DNA from: CAWGAJ01 sp963820545
GTDB taxonomy: Bacteria > Planctomycetota > Planctomycetia > Pirellulales > Thermoguttaceae
Direction: 5' to 3'
Length of the DNA: 64,000 bases
NCBI GenBank assembly: GCA_963820545.1
Contig: CAWGAJ010000001.1
Coordinates: forward strand, 806,001-870,000
Shown piece after piece: positions 36,268 to 46,154 of the stretch (position 1 is its first letter; every line of letters starts with the position of its first letter). The position numbers and the translations under genes were made by a program. The notes beneath the pieces were generated by a model. That model worked only from the letters and a program-made list of their open reading frames with translations, had not been told where the DNA came from and did no database searches.

Positions 36268-37143
36268 TTAGTTGCTAGCGACGCTGCGGCTGGCTTGATA
36301 AAGGCCGCGGTTAATCGAAGCCGAGGGGTCGGCTTTTGGAGCTTTGGGCAAAGGGGCTGCCTCGCCAGCGGCCGGGGCCTTGGCCGGAGTCGTTTCTGGC
36401 GTGGCCGGAGCCGCACCACCGCAACCACCGCAACCACAGGCTTGTTCGCAGCAGGCGGGACCGCATTCGGCTTTGCAGCCGCATTTCTTGCAGCAGAACA
36501 GGTTGTCTAACAGATCAAGCACCGGTCGGCAGCAACGCTTGCAGCACTTGTCGCAAGTCGGTTCGCAGCAAGCCGGCTTTTCGCAGCAAGCGGGCTTTTC
36601 ACAGCCGCCGCACTTTTCGCAGCAGGCTGGCTTCTCACAGCACTTCACTCGGCAGCATTTCTTGCAGCATGGTTTTTCGCAGCAAGCCGGCTTTTCACAG
36701 CAAGCTGGTTTTTCGCAGCAGGCTGGCTTTTCGCAGCATGCCGGATGGCAGGCTTTCACCGGGCAGCAGGGCTCGGGGCAGCATGCCTTGGCCGCTTCGC
36801 AGCAACCAGTATTGCAGCAGGAACGCTCGCATTCGAATAGATCCTTAATTCCACAAAACAGGTCACGAACCGGGGTGGCTCGGCAGCAGGGCTTGCAGCA
36901 CTTCTCGCAAGTCGGTTCGCAGCAAGCGGGTTTCGCACAGCAAGCGGGCTTCGCACAGCAAGCGGGTTCTGGGCAACAAGCCTTCGCTGGTTCACAGCAG
37001 GCAGCCTTGGCACAGGCATTGCACTCGCCGCAGCCACCGCAATTGTTCAGCCCTAACATGCGATCGAGGAGTTCGAAACCAAACCCCTGGCTGCAAAGGG
37101 CTACGCTCACTAAGAGCGCCACAAAAATTGTCTTGCTTTTCAT
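36268..37143 (-). CDS. Secreted cysteine-rich repeat protein
   Basis: 291 residues. Good ribosome site (AAAGGAG) and a signal peptide (MKSKTIFVALLVSVALCSQG). Most of the mature protein is Cys-Cys pairs in short repeats: CCEKPACC, CCEPTCEKCC, CGGCGGAA, with a few spacer blocks (VRDLFCGIKDLFECERS, VLDLLDNLFCCKKCGC). A proline/alanine-rich, cysteine-free C-terminal tail ends INRGLYQASRSVASN. Cysteine makes up well over a quarter of residues 30-240. Possible roles are metal binding, a disulfide-linked coat or cell-surface armour; nothing in the context selects one. It has its own strong terminator and so is expected to be well expressed. Confidence 0.8.
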   Translation of the reverse strand: MKSKTIFVALLVSVALCSQGFGFELLDRMLGLNNCGGCGECNACAKAACCEPAKACCPEPACCAKPACCAKPACCEPTCEKCCKPCCRATPVRDLFCGIKDLFECERSCCNTGCCEAAKACCPEPCCPVKACHPACCEKPACCEKPACCEKPACCEKPCCKKCCRVKCCEKPACCEKCGGCEKPACCEKPACCEPTCDKCCKRCCRPVLDLLDNLFCCKKCGCKAECGPACCEQACGCGGCGGAAPATPETTPAKAPAAGEAAPLPKAPKADPSASINRGLYQASRSVASN

Positions 37144-37833
37144 TGAGCAACAACTCCTTTACACAGAACCGGGGATATTGATAATCCCCACAGACGACCA
37201 TTAACCGAAGCGTCATAGCTAGTGACGTCTCATGGCTGTTGTGGGTTTTCCCTAGGTTGAAAACCAACTACAGCTTGATTAAGGAGGTCGCGGGTGGGAG
37301 GTTTGAGTCGAATCCCGCAGTTCATACGGTGTACTGCGCCAGGGCCGTCGAGCCATTCCTTGGCTCGAAACATACCCGATCCGGTTGCCTGACGCACCCT
37401 CAACGCGTATCGCCTTGACACGCGTAAATTGTCTTGGGTCTGAATACCGTATCGGCTGCCCGAATAACTTGCCTTGAGCGAACGAAAGGTATTTCCAGTA
37501 AAGAGTTTACCTCTCGTATTGCGCAAACATTAGCACCTGCGAAAAGCAGTAAAACCTTGCCGATTATAAGGGCATTTGCCTGACTGTTTTACCGACATCC
37601 AACTTAGCAAATCAGAATATTTTTCCCAACCAGAACGGTTTACTGAGCCGTTTTTTCAGCAAACATTGTTTCATCCCCATGCAGCTAAAAGTTCTGCGGT
37701 GGTCCATACGGGGAAGGTTTGGTAAGATTTAATGGCCAGAGTGGCCTTCAACTATCACTAAAAAAAGGCCCAGCCCAGGGCTGTCCCGCTAAAAAGAAGA
37801 ATTTTCCCATCCGCTTAACAAATAGTTTTTCCC
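37144..37833. other. Gap before the glutamine amidotransferase; one weak ORF
   Basis: 690 bp without a confident gene. A 98-codon minus-strand frame (37230-37526, MRNTRGKLFTGNTF to FQPRENPQQP) has no recognisable domain. It is rich in short inverted repeats such as GAGCCATTCCTTGGCTC and ACGCGT...ACGCGT, so an RNA or leader is as likely as a protein. The 5' leader of the cysteine-rich gene includes GGGGATATTGATAATCCCC (37173-37191). Confidence 0.3.
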
Positions 37834-38421
37834 ATGATCCTGCTTATAGATAATTACGATTCTTTTACTTACAACCTGGTGCAGCGGCTTGGAGAGATCG
37901 ATCCCACGCTAGACTTGGAAGTCTATCGGAACGACAAGATAACACTGGAGCAGATTGAAGAAATGCGGCCCACGCATTTGATCATCTCGCCCGGCCCTTG
38001 CACACCTAATGAAGCCGGTATCTCGGTGCCGTGCGTGAAGAAATTTGCGGGCAAGATTCCGCTTTTGGGCGTGTGTTTAGGGCACCAATCGATCGGCCAG
38101 GCCTTTGGGGCCAAGATCGTGCGTTGCGGAAGATTAATGCACGGCAAAACCGACCAGATTCATCACGACAATCAGGGATTGCTTAAAGATCTGCCCAATC
38201 CCTTTACGGCCACGCGGTATCACAGCCTGGTGATTCAGCCCGACACGCTCTCGGACCAGTTCATCGTCAATGCCTGGAGCAGCGCCCCGGATGGAACGCG
38301 CGAGATTATGGGCATCCGCCACAAAAAGTTCGCCTTGTTTGGCTTGCAGTACCATCCGGAAAGTTTTCTTACCGACTGCGGCACGACGATCCTCGAGCGC
38401 TTTTTGAAGATTGAAAAATGA
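37834..38421 (+). CDS. Anthranilate/aminodeoxychorismate synthase glutamine amidotransferase subunit
   Basis: 195 residues, class I glutamine amidotransferase of the TrpG/PabA type. It supplies ammonia to the chorismate-utilising partner. Visible: MILLIDNYDSFTYNLVQRLG, LIISPGPCTPNEAGIS, nucleophile Cys81 in LLGVCLGHQSIGQAFGA and the His/Glu pair in GLQYHPESFLTDCG. TrpG and PabA cannot be told apart here because no trpE or pabB is adjacent; the same protein often serves both. Confidence 0.93.
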   Translation: MILLIDNYDSFTYNLVQRLGEIDPTLDLEVYRNDKITLEQIEEMRPTHLIISPGPCTPNEAGISVPCVKKFAGKIPLLGVCLGHQSIGQAFGAKIVRCGRLMHGKTDQIHHDNQGLLKDLPNPFTATRYHSLVIQPDTLSDQFIVNAWSSAPDGTREIMGIRHKKFALFGLQYHPESFLTDCGTTILERFLKIEK

Positions 38422-38557
38422 GTGTCGCTGCGCGAGGAACACTACAGATACAAAGTTTTCATGGTTATAATCAAGTCGATTTTATGCTTCCCATGTTTTT
38501 AGAGGTCCCAACAATACTCCTCTCCCTCTGGGAGAGGCTGGGTGAGGGAAAATCATC

Positions 38558-40264
38558 ATGCTGAGTTTTCCGCCTTCACCCCAACCCTCACCCCGATCGA
38601 CCATGCTGCGCATGGTGCCCGGTGGCGCCCGGAGAGGGGAGGTTTTGTTAGAGTTTCTTAAAACTTCAACCTTTATATATGCATTCATCGGAGGAGTGCT
38701 GCTTTGGGCCGCCTTGCCGCCGGTGGATCTCTGGCCTCTGGCGTGGATCGCGCCTGTGGCCTGGGTGATGCTGATTCGAGGCAAGGAACTCGACGGCCGC
38801 AGGCCGTACGCCATCTTGACGTTGGTCGGCTTTCTATTTTGGCTGGCCGCACTTCATTGGCTGCGACTCCCATATTGGATAGTTGCTTTCGGCTGGGTAG
38901 CGCTTGCTTTTTATTTTGCTTTTTACTTGCCGGTGTTTATCGGGCTAAGCCGCGTGGCGGTACATCAACTCCGCGTGCCGGTGATTTTGGCCGCGCCGAT
39001 CGTCTGGACTGGCCTGGAACTTGCCCGCGCACATCTCTTGACCGGCATGACCATGGCTAGCCTGGGCCATACGCAGTATCGCTGGGTGCAATTGATCCAA
39101 ATCAGCGACCTGGCCGGCGCGTACGGAGTTAGTTTCGTGGTGATATTCGTGGCCGCGTGCATCGCCCGGGCGCTGCCATCTGAAAGTAATCCTCGTGCGA
39201 TTTGGCCCATTTGGCCGGCCTTGGCGATTTTGGCCGCCGTATTGGGATATGGTTATTTGCGGACCGCCAATAATGATACAACTCCAGGCGCAAGGATTGC
39301 ACTTATTCAGGGCTCTATCGATTCCACGATCAGCGGCGGCGAAGAACAGCGCGATATTTTATTCACACACTATTTGGACCTTTCCCGCCAGGCAGTCGAC
39401 AAATTTGGACAAGTGGATCTGATCGTCTGGCCGGAGACATATTTTGTTTGTCCGCTTGTCACCGCCGATGAGGATGCCGGCACAAAAGACCCGCAGTTGC
39501 AGGCGGAGGGCTATACCATCGAACAATTTCGCGAGCGCTTGCGGCTCTGGGCCGACGCCGCCCAAGAGGCCTTCAGGGATACCGCCGAGCAACTCCGTCG
39601 CCTTTACTGGTCGGGCTCGATACTTGGCATTACACCGCCGAAGGCGTGGAGAGATTTAATTCGGCCGCGTATATCTCGGCCTCGGGCAAATTGCTGGGCC
39701 GTTACGACAAGATGCATCTGGTCGTGTTCGGCGAGTATATTCCCTTTGCCGATTATTTAACGTGGTTATACAAATTCACGCCACTAAGCATGGGCACCAC
39801 CGCCGGCACTCAACCAGTCGCTTTTCAAGTTCGCGATATTCGTATTGCGCCGAACATCTGCTACGAAAGCGTCTTGGCGCACGTGATTCGTCGTCAGATC
39901 AAGATCCTGCAAGCCCAGGGCCGGGAACCGGACGTACTCATTAAATCTGACCAATGACGGCTGGTTTTGGGGATCCAGCGAATTGGATATGCACCTGGCG
40001 TGCGCGGTGTTCCGGGCGGTGGAGTTCCGCAAGCCGTTTTTGATTGCCGCCAACACTGGTTTTTCCGCCTGGATCGACGGCGATGGCCGCATCATCGAAC
40101 AAGGACCGCGTCGCAGTACGGCTACGATACTTGCCGAGGTCCGCATTGATCGGCGTAAAAGCTGGTATCTATATTATGGCGATTGGCCGGCCGGAATCTG
40201 CCTGGTCTGTTGTGGAGTATTTGCCGTGGCTGGCTGTGGGAAGCGATTCTATCAGGATCGTTGA
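38558..40264 (+). CDS. lnt: Apolipoprotein N-acyltransferase (two frameshifts)
   Basis: Lnt adds the third acyl chain to lipoproteins in the inner membrane. Residues ~30-240 are about eight transmembrane helices (FIYAFIGGVLLWAALPPVDL, LELARAHLLTGMTMASLGHT). A nitrilase-like domain follows: IVWPETYF (catalytic Glu), KLLGRYDKMHLVVFGEYIPF (catalytic Lys), IAPNICYESV (catalytic Cys) and LTNDGWFWGSSELDMHLA. Frames change near 39600 (one base lost, giving VGLDTWHYTAEG) and at 39940 (one extra A in ATTAAATCTG). The first ~30 codons come from a REP-like repeat (CCTCACCC), so the true start is probably the TTG near 38645. Confidence 0.85.
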
Positions 40265-40574
40265 TGAAGGCAGAAAATTTAAACAAACTCCCCCCATATT
40301 GTGTATGCATTTATTTGTTAACTAAACCAGATTATCGAATTCTGAGCAATGAAACTCTGGATTTGGCTTGTACTCTTATCCCCAGGTGAGAGGGGAGGTG
40401 TGTTAGGGCAATTCCGCGAGATATGCCAGAAAAATTGATAAAGCTGCTAAAACCAACAAATAACCATCGTTTCTCGATAAGAACCGCTTGCATATTCGTG
40501 TTCTATGTCCCAAATTAGCTAGTTTATGGTCGTTTTGATTGACATGTGAATTTAGGCGAAGTTATACTAATTTT

Positions 40575-41447
40575 ATGAACCTAATAGGAAAAATTCTGAC
40601 AGTAATAATCTTTATTTTGAGCCTGGTCTTCATGACCATGGTATTGGCAATTTACGCCACGCATAAAAATTGGCGCGATGTCGTCCTAACGCCCCAGGAG
40701 CAGGTCACCGCGACCAAACCTCTGGGATTAAAATTTGTCCTGCAAGAAGAAAGGGAGCGAAACCAAAAGCTCAAAGACGAGTTGGAGAAACTGACTCAGG
40801 AAAAGGACAGGGAACTGGAGGCAAAGATACAGGCGCTGGCCAAGCTGGAAAACGAAAACTCGTTGATGAAGGAGCAGATCAAGGAACTCCAGCAATCGGT
40901 AACGAAATTAGACGATTCCCAGCGCAAGGCGGTGGCGGCCTTAAAGGCCACCCAAGAGGAGTCGGCCAAGTTCCGCACCGAGGTCGAGGGATTGCGCGGC
41001 GATGCCGAAAAGGCCCAAAAAGATCGCGACGCGCATTTCCGAGAAGTTGTCCGCATCACCGACGAAATGCACCAGATGGTCAACGATCTAAACGAGCTTA
41101 AAAACCGCAATACCACCTTGTCGGCCGATCTGGCCAAGGCCCGGGAGGTACTGCGGCATTTCGATTTAAATGAGAATACTGACATCTTGGGCGTTCCGCC
41201 GCGCGTGGACGGCGTGGTGTTGGCCGTACTGGGCGGCGGATTATTGGAAATTTCCATCGGCGCCGACTCCGGCCTGCAAAAAGGTCACAAGCTGGACGTG
41301 TATCGCGTGGCACCCGCGGGAAATAAATACGTCGGCCGGATCGAAGTGCTAAAAACCGCTCCCAACAAGGCGGTCTGCAAAATCGATCCCAAATTCCAAC
41401 AAAGCGAAGTACAGGAAGGTGACCGTGTCGCTTCCAAGCTCGATTAA
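40575..41447 (+). CDS. Membrane-anchored coiled-coil protein
   Basis: 290 residues from ATG 40575. One N-terminal transmembrane helix (ILTVIIFILSLVFMTMVLAI) is followed by a long coiled coil (residues ~65-205, rich in Glu, Lys, Gln; EKLTQEKDRELEAKIQALAK). A beta-rich C-terminal domain follows (GVVLAVLGGGLLEISIGADS, HKLDVYRVAPAGNKYVGRIE). The overall plan resembles planctomycete proteins found repeatedly but not characterised. It overlaps the next gene by about 20 bases, which points to an operon. Confidence 0.75.
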   Translation: MNLIGKILTVIIFILSLVFMTMVLAIYATHKNWRDVVLTPQEQVTATKPLGLKFVLQEERERNQKLKDELEKLTQEKDRELEAKIQALAKLENENSLMKEQIKELQQSVTKLDDSQRKAVAALKATQEESAKFRTEVEGLRGDAEKAQKDRDAHFREVVRITDEMHQMVNDLNELKNRNTTLSADLAKAREVLRHFDLNENTDILGVPPRVDGVVLAVLGGGLLEISIGADSGLQKGHKLDVYRVAPAGNKYVGRIEVLKTAPNKAVCKIDPKFQQSEVQEGDRVASKLD

Positions 41448-41646
41448 AAAATCCGGCGGCTCTTATCGCCGACCTCAGCCGGATCTCTACACCCTGCTGC
41501 TGGTGATCGCATTGTTGGCAATCATCGTGGCCATCGTCTTTTTGTGTCTCCACATGCAGACCTATAACTTCCAGTTCAAAGGCGGCCCGCCAGTGGGAAT
41601 GATCGCCGCTCAAATTGGAGTTTGGGTATCTAGATCCGCTGTTTAA
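41425..41646 (+). CDS. Small membrane protein, partner of the coiled-coil protein
   Basis: 73 residues from GTG 41425, with GTG 41419 also possible. One hydrophobic helix (YTLLLVIALLAIIVAIVFLC) lies between a basic N-terminus and a short tail (MQTYNFQFKGGPPVG). It overlaps the end of the coiled-coil gene in another frame. The last residues run into a repeat tract. Unknown family. Confidence 0.55.
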   Translation: MSLPSSIKKSGGSYRRPQPDLYTLLLVIALLAIIVAIVFLCLHMQTYNFQFKGGPPVGMIAAQIGVWVSRSAV

Positions 41647-41649
41647 TCC

Positions 41650-41697
41650 CCAGGGATTCAGGATTCAGGGTTCAGGGTTCGGGGTTCAGGATTAGTA
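41650..41697. repeat. Heptamer tract (TTCAGGG)n
   Basis: GGATTCA, GGATTCA, GGGTTCA, GGGTTCG, GGGTTCA, GGATTAG: period 7. Similar tracts are at 52026-52068 and 58667-58680. Confidence 0.9.
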
Positions 41698-41774
41698 GGA
41701 CGGATTTGAAATCCGTCTTACAGAGGATCGGGGAATGGGAATCGGGATTGCTTTAGAAAAGGGAATTGTTTGCC

Positions 41775-42160
41775 GGGGGTTTTGGAATTTTCGGTCTACT
41801 ATAGGGAGTTCTTGTTTTTCGGCCGAAATTGGGCGGTGTAAGGGATTGAAAAATAAGGAGTTATGACGACGGTTTTGCCCACTCTTAAGTAGTAGGAAAA
41901 TAAGTTTTGCGTTTTGAGGGAAGCGGTGCGCAAGTGGCTTGTGGAATAAGTAGTTGGAATTTTTGGACAAGTAATTTTTCAAAGGGAATTATTGGGGAAA
42001 AATGAATTAAGTCGTAAGTTGCTGGTTTAAAGTTTTCAGTAAAATGTAACTAGTTGTGTTATAAAGAAATACAAAGGGCGATGGGGGTAAACACACTACA
42101 AAAAAGTGCGCCTAGTAAGTTGATCATCATTTGTTTTTTGTGGTTTTTGGGCGAATTTTG
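41775..42160 (+). repeat. ~387-bp non-coding element, copy A
   Basis: The reverse complement of 62768-63154 by eye matches about four in five positions along the whole length. Shared blocks include TTTTGGAATTTTCGGTCTAC, ACGACGGTTTTGCCCACTCT, GGTTTAAAGTTTTCAGTAAA and GTAAGTTGATCATCATTTG. Neither copy has a shared open frame. The copy begins about 80 bp after the heptamer tract and ends about 315 bp before the accessory operon's 3' end. Confidence 0.85.
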
Positions 42161-42279
42161 TTCGAAATATGATTTCTTGAAAATGGGTATTTGTTGGACG
42201 GGATATACCCAGAGGTCGGATGTCAGGGGTCAGGGAAATAAAAAAGTGGGCGGTGGACGGTGGACAGAGAAACACTGCT

Positions 42280-42457
42280 GGGCAAGCCAGAGAGGCCGTC
42301 CGGGAATTAAAAAAGTCGTAAGTTCATTTACAGTCAGGTGTTTCTTTACTTATGCTAGCACCACAAGTTTTATTAAAAATCGGTCAATTATAATAACCTC
42401 GGAAAACACGTATCCCTTGTGATTGAATTCCCGGACAGCCTCGGGCAAGCCAGAAGA
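42280..42457. repeat. Inverted repeat with GGGCAAGCCAGA boxes at the operon's 3' side
   Basis: GAGGCCGTCCGGGAATT (42292-42308) pairs with AATTCCCGGACAGCCTC (42425-42441), one mismatch, around ~115 bp. Outside each arm stands GGGCAAGCCAGA in the same orientation. The same box occurs reversed near 62545. It lies 35 bp from the end of the accessory operon and may be a small mobile or terminator-like unit. Confidence 0.7.
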
Positions 42458-42475
42458 AGTGACACCCGCGCACCT

Positions 42476-43582
42476 TCAGTCCTGTATTAGCAAACTACCA
42501 ACCTCATCAAGTCTTCTACATAAGGCTTGTGTTGAACCAAATTCAATCTGCCACATGGCTTTACACCCATCTGAATACAATTTCGCATTATATTCCTTGG
42601 GTGCAGCAATTATTACGCGCACATCTGGATGCATATAGCAAAACAATGCTGAGCCAAGAGCCTGCATTTTCGACCCTATCGGTGCCAGAGTGAGACGATA
42701 ACTCTCGGCCAGTGTCTGATAGAGATCATGAAGTGCTCTCAATGTCTCACGGTAATCAAAAGTGCTCACTTCATGCTGTGGCATTTTCTCATCAATGCCA
42801 TTTATCTGGCGCATCGCACCGAGTCTCCAATGGTCTTGGGAAAGATGGGGTATCCCCAATATCCAATGCACTTTATTATCAGCACTTCTCAACAAATAAT
42901 GATCAACTAAATTAAGAACCGCTTTACTCCGTTCTGGTTTAAAGCAGGGAAATACAATCACGGCATCAGGTAAAGGATCAAGGTGCTGACCAGGATAGTC
43001 CACGCTGATCTCGACATTACCTACACCTCGTTCGAGACCCATGACATCTTTTGTTTCCGAGATACTTAGCGATTCATCTAACTCAGATCGTGTGGGGTGA
43101 TATAGTGCAGCTTCGCTGTAAACAATACGAAGATCAACATCATACTCCAGTAATATTTTTATAAGTTTCATAATCATTCGGTTCGCAGAAGAACTTATGT
43201 CCAAAGTAATCGCTGGTTTCCGATCCTTCGCCTCCGCTATGAGGAGTTCCATGAGATTTCGTATGATATTTGATGACTCGGGATAGTCTGCATCAATCCG
43301 TTTCAAAACAGTAGACATCTTTGTCAAATGCTGATTGAGTTGTGGGAAATTAACTGCATTATCATCACGATTAGTACTATATTCAAAATATGATGCATAT
43401 CTTGACCTATACCCAGCATCTGCTAACACGGTAGGGATGGATAAACATCTTGGTTCAAATCCAAGGGCACACACAAACAAATCATCAGGATTACTTCCTA
43501 TGAATGTTGTAATATCCATGTTCTGAATTTCGGGTAGTGACGATACAATATCAGCAATATACGACTTAATAATTCTTACCAT
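42476..43582 (-). CDS. GFEPR-motif protein with Rossmann/CARF-like features (accessory operon gene 3)
   Basis: 368 residues. N-terminal ADIVSSLPEIQN and DDLFVCALGFEPRCLSIPTV. A central block KPAITLDISSSANRMIMKLI with VDLRIVYSEAALYHPTRSEL has the strand-loop-helix form and small-residue loop seen in CARF-type or other Rossmann ligand sensors. The C-terminal half (DAVIVFPCFKPERSKAVLNL, DVRVIIAAPKEYNAKLYSDG) repeats a Rossmann-like pattern. I recognise the motifs but not a named family. It is the last gene of a minus-strand operon, 28 bp after the kinase-ATPase gene. AT-richer than its neighbours outside the operon. A sensor role is inference. Confidence 0.6.
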   Translation of the reverse strand: MVRIIKSYIADIVSSLPEIQNMDITTFIGSNPDDLFVCALGFEPRCLSIPTVLADAGYRSRYASYFEYSTNRDDNAVNFPQLNQHLTKMSTVLKRIDADYPESSNIIRNLMELLIAEAKDRKPAITLDISSSANRMIMKLIKILLEYDVDLRIVYSEAALYHPTRSELDESLSISETKDVMGLERGVGNVEISVDYPGQHLDPLPDAVIVFPCFKPERSKAVLNLVDHYLLRSADNKVHWILGIPHLSQDHWRLGAMRQINGIDEKMPQHEVSTFDYRETLRALHDLYQTLAESYRLTLAPIGSKMQALGSALFCYMHPDVRVIIAAPKEYNAKLYSDGCKAMWQIEFGSTQALCRRLDEVGSLLIQD

Positions 43583-43610
43583 TCAATGTCCTCCAATTAA
43601 GTCTTTATCT

Positions 43611-46138
43611 CTAATCGTGTAAATCCAACAATAAGTTCTGATTATGACCACTATTACTTCTACGCTTTGGCCATTTCGCCCATACTTGTTGGCATGCGCT
43701 GTTAGGATCCGTAAGAAAGTATTTCAGCCAATCTATTTTTTCCTTTACCGCATTATTCTTTGTAAGCGAAGCTCCAAAGTGAGGCAAATAAATGCGGCGT
43801 AGTTGCCAACGCAATGTGGTAACATTACCGTGGCGGGAAAGGCCCGGCTCCATTTCGATGAAAACTGCCCTTCTAATGAGTTCCTTAGCCAATTTCTGTT
43901 GCTCTTCGCTAAGAAAATCAACCGTAGCACCAGGAAGCTGATCAAGTTCGATCCGGGGACATTGTGTCGGGACTTGTGCACCACCTTTTTTTGCCACTTA
44001 CCTTCCTCAAGAATATTTCGTACAAGATTGCCAAAGGCATTTACGATATTATACATCTCGGGGCCATAAGGAAAATGATGAAGAATGTTTTCGAACAGTT
44101 CACGTGACGCACTTCTTATGGCCTCATGCTGATCACTTAGTGATACAGTATTAATCGTAACAGCGGTTACGCCACCAAGCTCAAAAATTTTACGATATAG
44201 AAATAGCAATGTTGACACATCGCCTGAGCATATACTTGCAATACACTCTAAACCATGATACAGATCGGCTATTCTCCCCTTCGGCTTTTCGGCCAAAGCA
44301 CGTCCTAAAGAACCTTCCTCCCATCTAGAATGACCGATTAAATCCTCGCACGTGCCACTATAGTTTGCTGCCCTTAACCGGTTGTCAAGGAGTTCCTTTG
44401 CGAAAGATATTGTTTGGGCAACTTGATCTGAATCATCTAAGGCTATATACTCCCGTCCACAATCTATCTCTATCATTTCTCGCGTTATGTCAACAGTTGC
44501 ACGGCGAGAATCAACAAGCACTGCTCCGTGCTTCTCTGACGATAGTTTGAATACATGAGATGGACGGCGTTCCCATATTACTTGGTTCAATATCACCTGT
44601 ACAGGCTCAGGTAACCGATGGACTGAGAAGTCATCTAACAGGAATGTAATTCGCTTTCGTGCATAAAATGGTACATTCTGCACCAATAGCGTGGTAAAGT
44701 CTCCAAGAAATGTCTCAGGGAGCGGACTGGAAATGGGTTTGCCACGTAACATTGCACAGTGAGTTTCAAACATCTCGGCTTCAATGCCTTCGAGTGCCTG
44801 TGTGAGGCGCGAAACACCTTGAACACGTGGGCGCATAGTATGTCCCAAAGAGGTCTCAATATAATCACAGATCACCTTCTCTTGTGCCGGTCCCAAACTA
44901 AATGAGATTAAGTGGTCTTTTCTTTGATATATCATTATTAAAGTCTGAATAATTTCACGAGATACAAGTAGATTGAAGTAATGAACGATTTCTTTGCGGA
45001 AGCGATCAGCAAGGGCTTGGGTAGTAATCCATCCAAGCCTATTTTGCAGGTCACTGCTACATGACACATAGAAGCCAGCAATCTGAAGGGTATCGATATC
45101 AGAAAAGTCTTTGTGAAGATGAGCCTTCAAACTAAGCCAACGGAATATGGTTGACTTCCCGCAACCGCGAGGGCCACTAACAAGGCAAGGATCAGGGCCT
45201 TCGACTTTAGACAGCCACGGACATGAACGAGCAAAAATTTCAACAAGCACACGATCATCAGATATATGCTCGGCAGATATGAACTCAAAAGGAGAAGTTA
45301 ACGCCAATGGTCGTTCAGAGCGCAGTGAGTTTGCACGAGTATATGCAAGATCAAATTGTTGTACAATTTGGGAAGAATCACGAAGTGCTATGTTATGATC
45401 TTCATCGATCATAGATTGTATGAGCTTTAATGATTCAGAAAGGAAGCGCCTATCGCGCACCAATAGACTCTTGCGGCTATGCAGAACATTCCATATGAGT
45501 ACAAGGTGTTCAACGAAATGCAGATGGTCATCCTTGGGTTTCAATCGAGTCGAATCTAAAGGTTTCATACTGCCGGTGTCGATGATTCGTATTATCCATT
45601 CCGAAGATAGATCCGCCTTTTGCGGTCGAGCAAGCATCACATTTTTTGCGTGCATATCATCATGTTTCAGATTGTTTGCCTTAAGAGCATTGAGCGCATT
45701 ACACAAAGTTCGCACATAAGTCAAAAAGAAAGACGTTGTGACCAAATCCTTATAGTGTAAGAGAAAATCATCAAGTGTTTCGCCGTCAATCCACTCCTCC
45801 ACAATACCAACGAACTTATGATCGTAATCATCCGTAAACTTAACTTCACAAAGACCGGCATCGGTGAAGCGTGCAAATACTGAATACTGTTCGAGTATAG
45901 AGGCACGGGACAATTCCTGTAAATAAGATCTGCCGCTATAATCATCAAGAATGCATAACTTCAGTGCACGCAACCGACTGAATTCATCTCTGACTTTCCA
46001 TACCGCGCCTTTGAAGCCAGCAGCCACAGGACTATCAGGTGTGTATTTCTTTCCGTTTACCCAAACCTCGCATGGGAGGAGAGTCACATCGAGAAGTCTT
46101 GAACGCAGTTCTTCACTGATTGCAATTCGTTCGGGCAT
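43611..46138 (-). CDS. Protein kinase - AAA/ORC-like ATPase fusion (frameshifted; accessory operon gene 2)
   Basis: About 842 residues. A kinase-like domain spans 1-270: GFKGAVWKVRD (41-51), Lys60 in RALKLCI, HDDMHAKNVML (159-169) and IIDTGS (Asp187), so DTG replaces DFG. A P-loop ATPase follows from ~280: SGPRGCGKSTIFRW (Walker A 322-330) and ITFLLDDFSVHR (Walker B about 499-504). C-terminal QLRRIYLPHFGASL resembles the end of ORC/Cdc6-type ATPases. Near 43990 a run of seven A is one short: beyond it the other frame reads QKKGGAQVPTQCPRIELDQL to the stop at 43611. Kinase plus NTPase suggests a signalling switch. It lies 16 bp after the DruA-like gene and 28 bp before the GFEPR gene. Confidence 0.78.
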
Positions 46139-46154
46139 GTTTTATCCTCCAAGT

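Noticed and set aside
36344..37204. A 286-codon plus-strand frame with QQAGFSQQAGFSQ repeats
   Set aside because: It is the complement of the cysteine-rich repeat gene, which has a signal peptide, ribosome site and terminator.
37250..37330. tmRNA or tRNA from the string GGTTTGAGTCGAATCCCGC
   Set aside because: The T-arm-like string has the wrong spacing, and no acceptor stem, anticodon arm or tag frame could be built around it.
42054..42422. A 122-codon frame over the end of element A
   Set aside because: Not conserved in element B and crosses a simple-repeat tract and the inverted-repeat unit.
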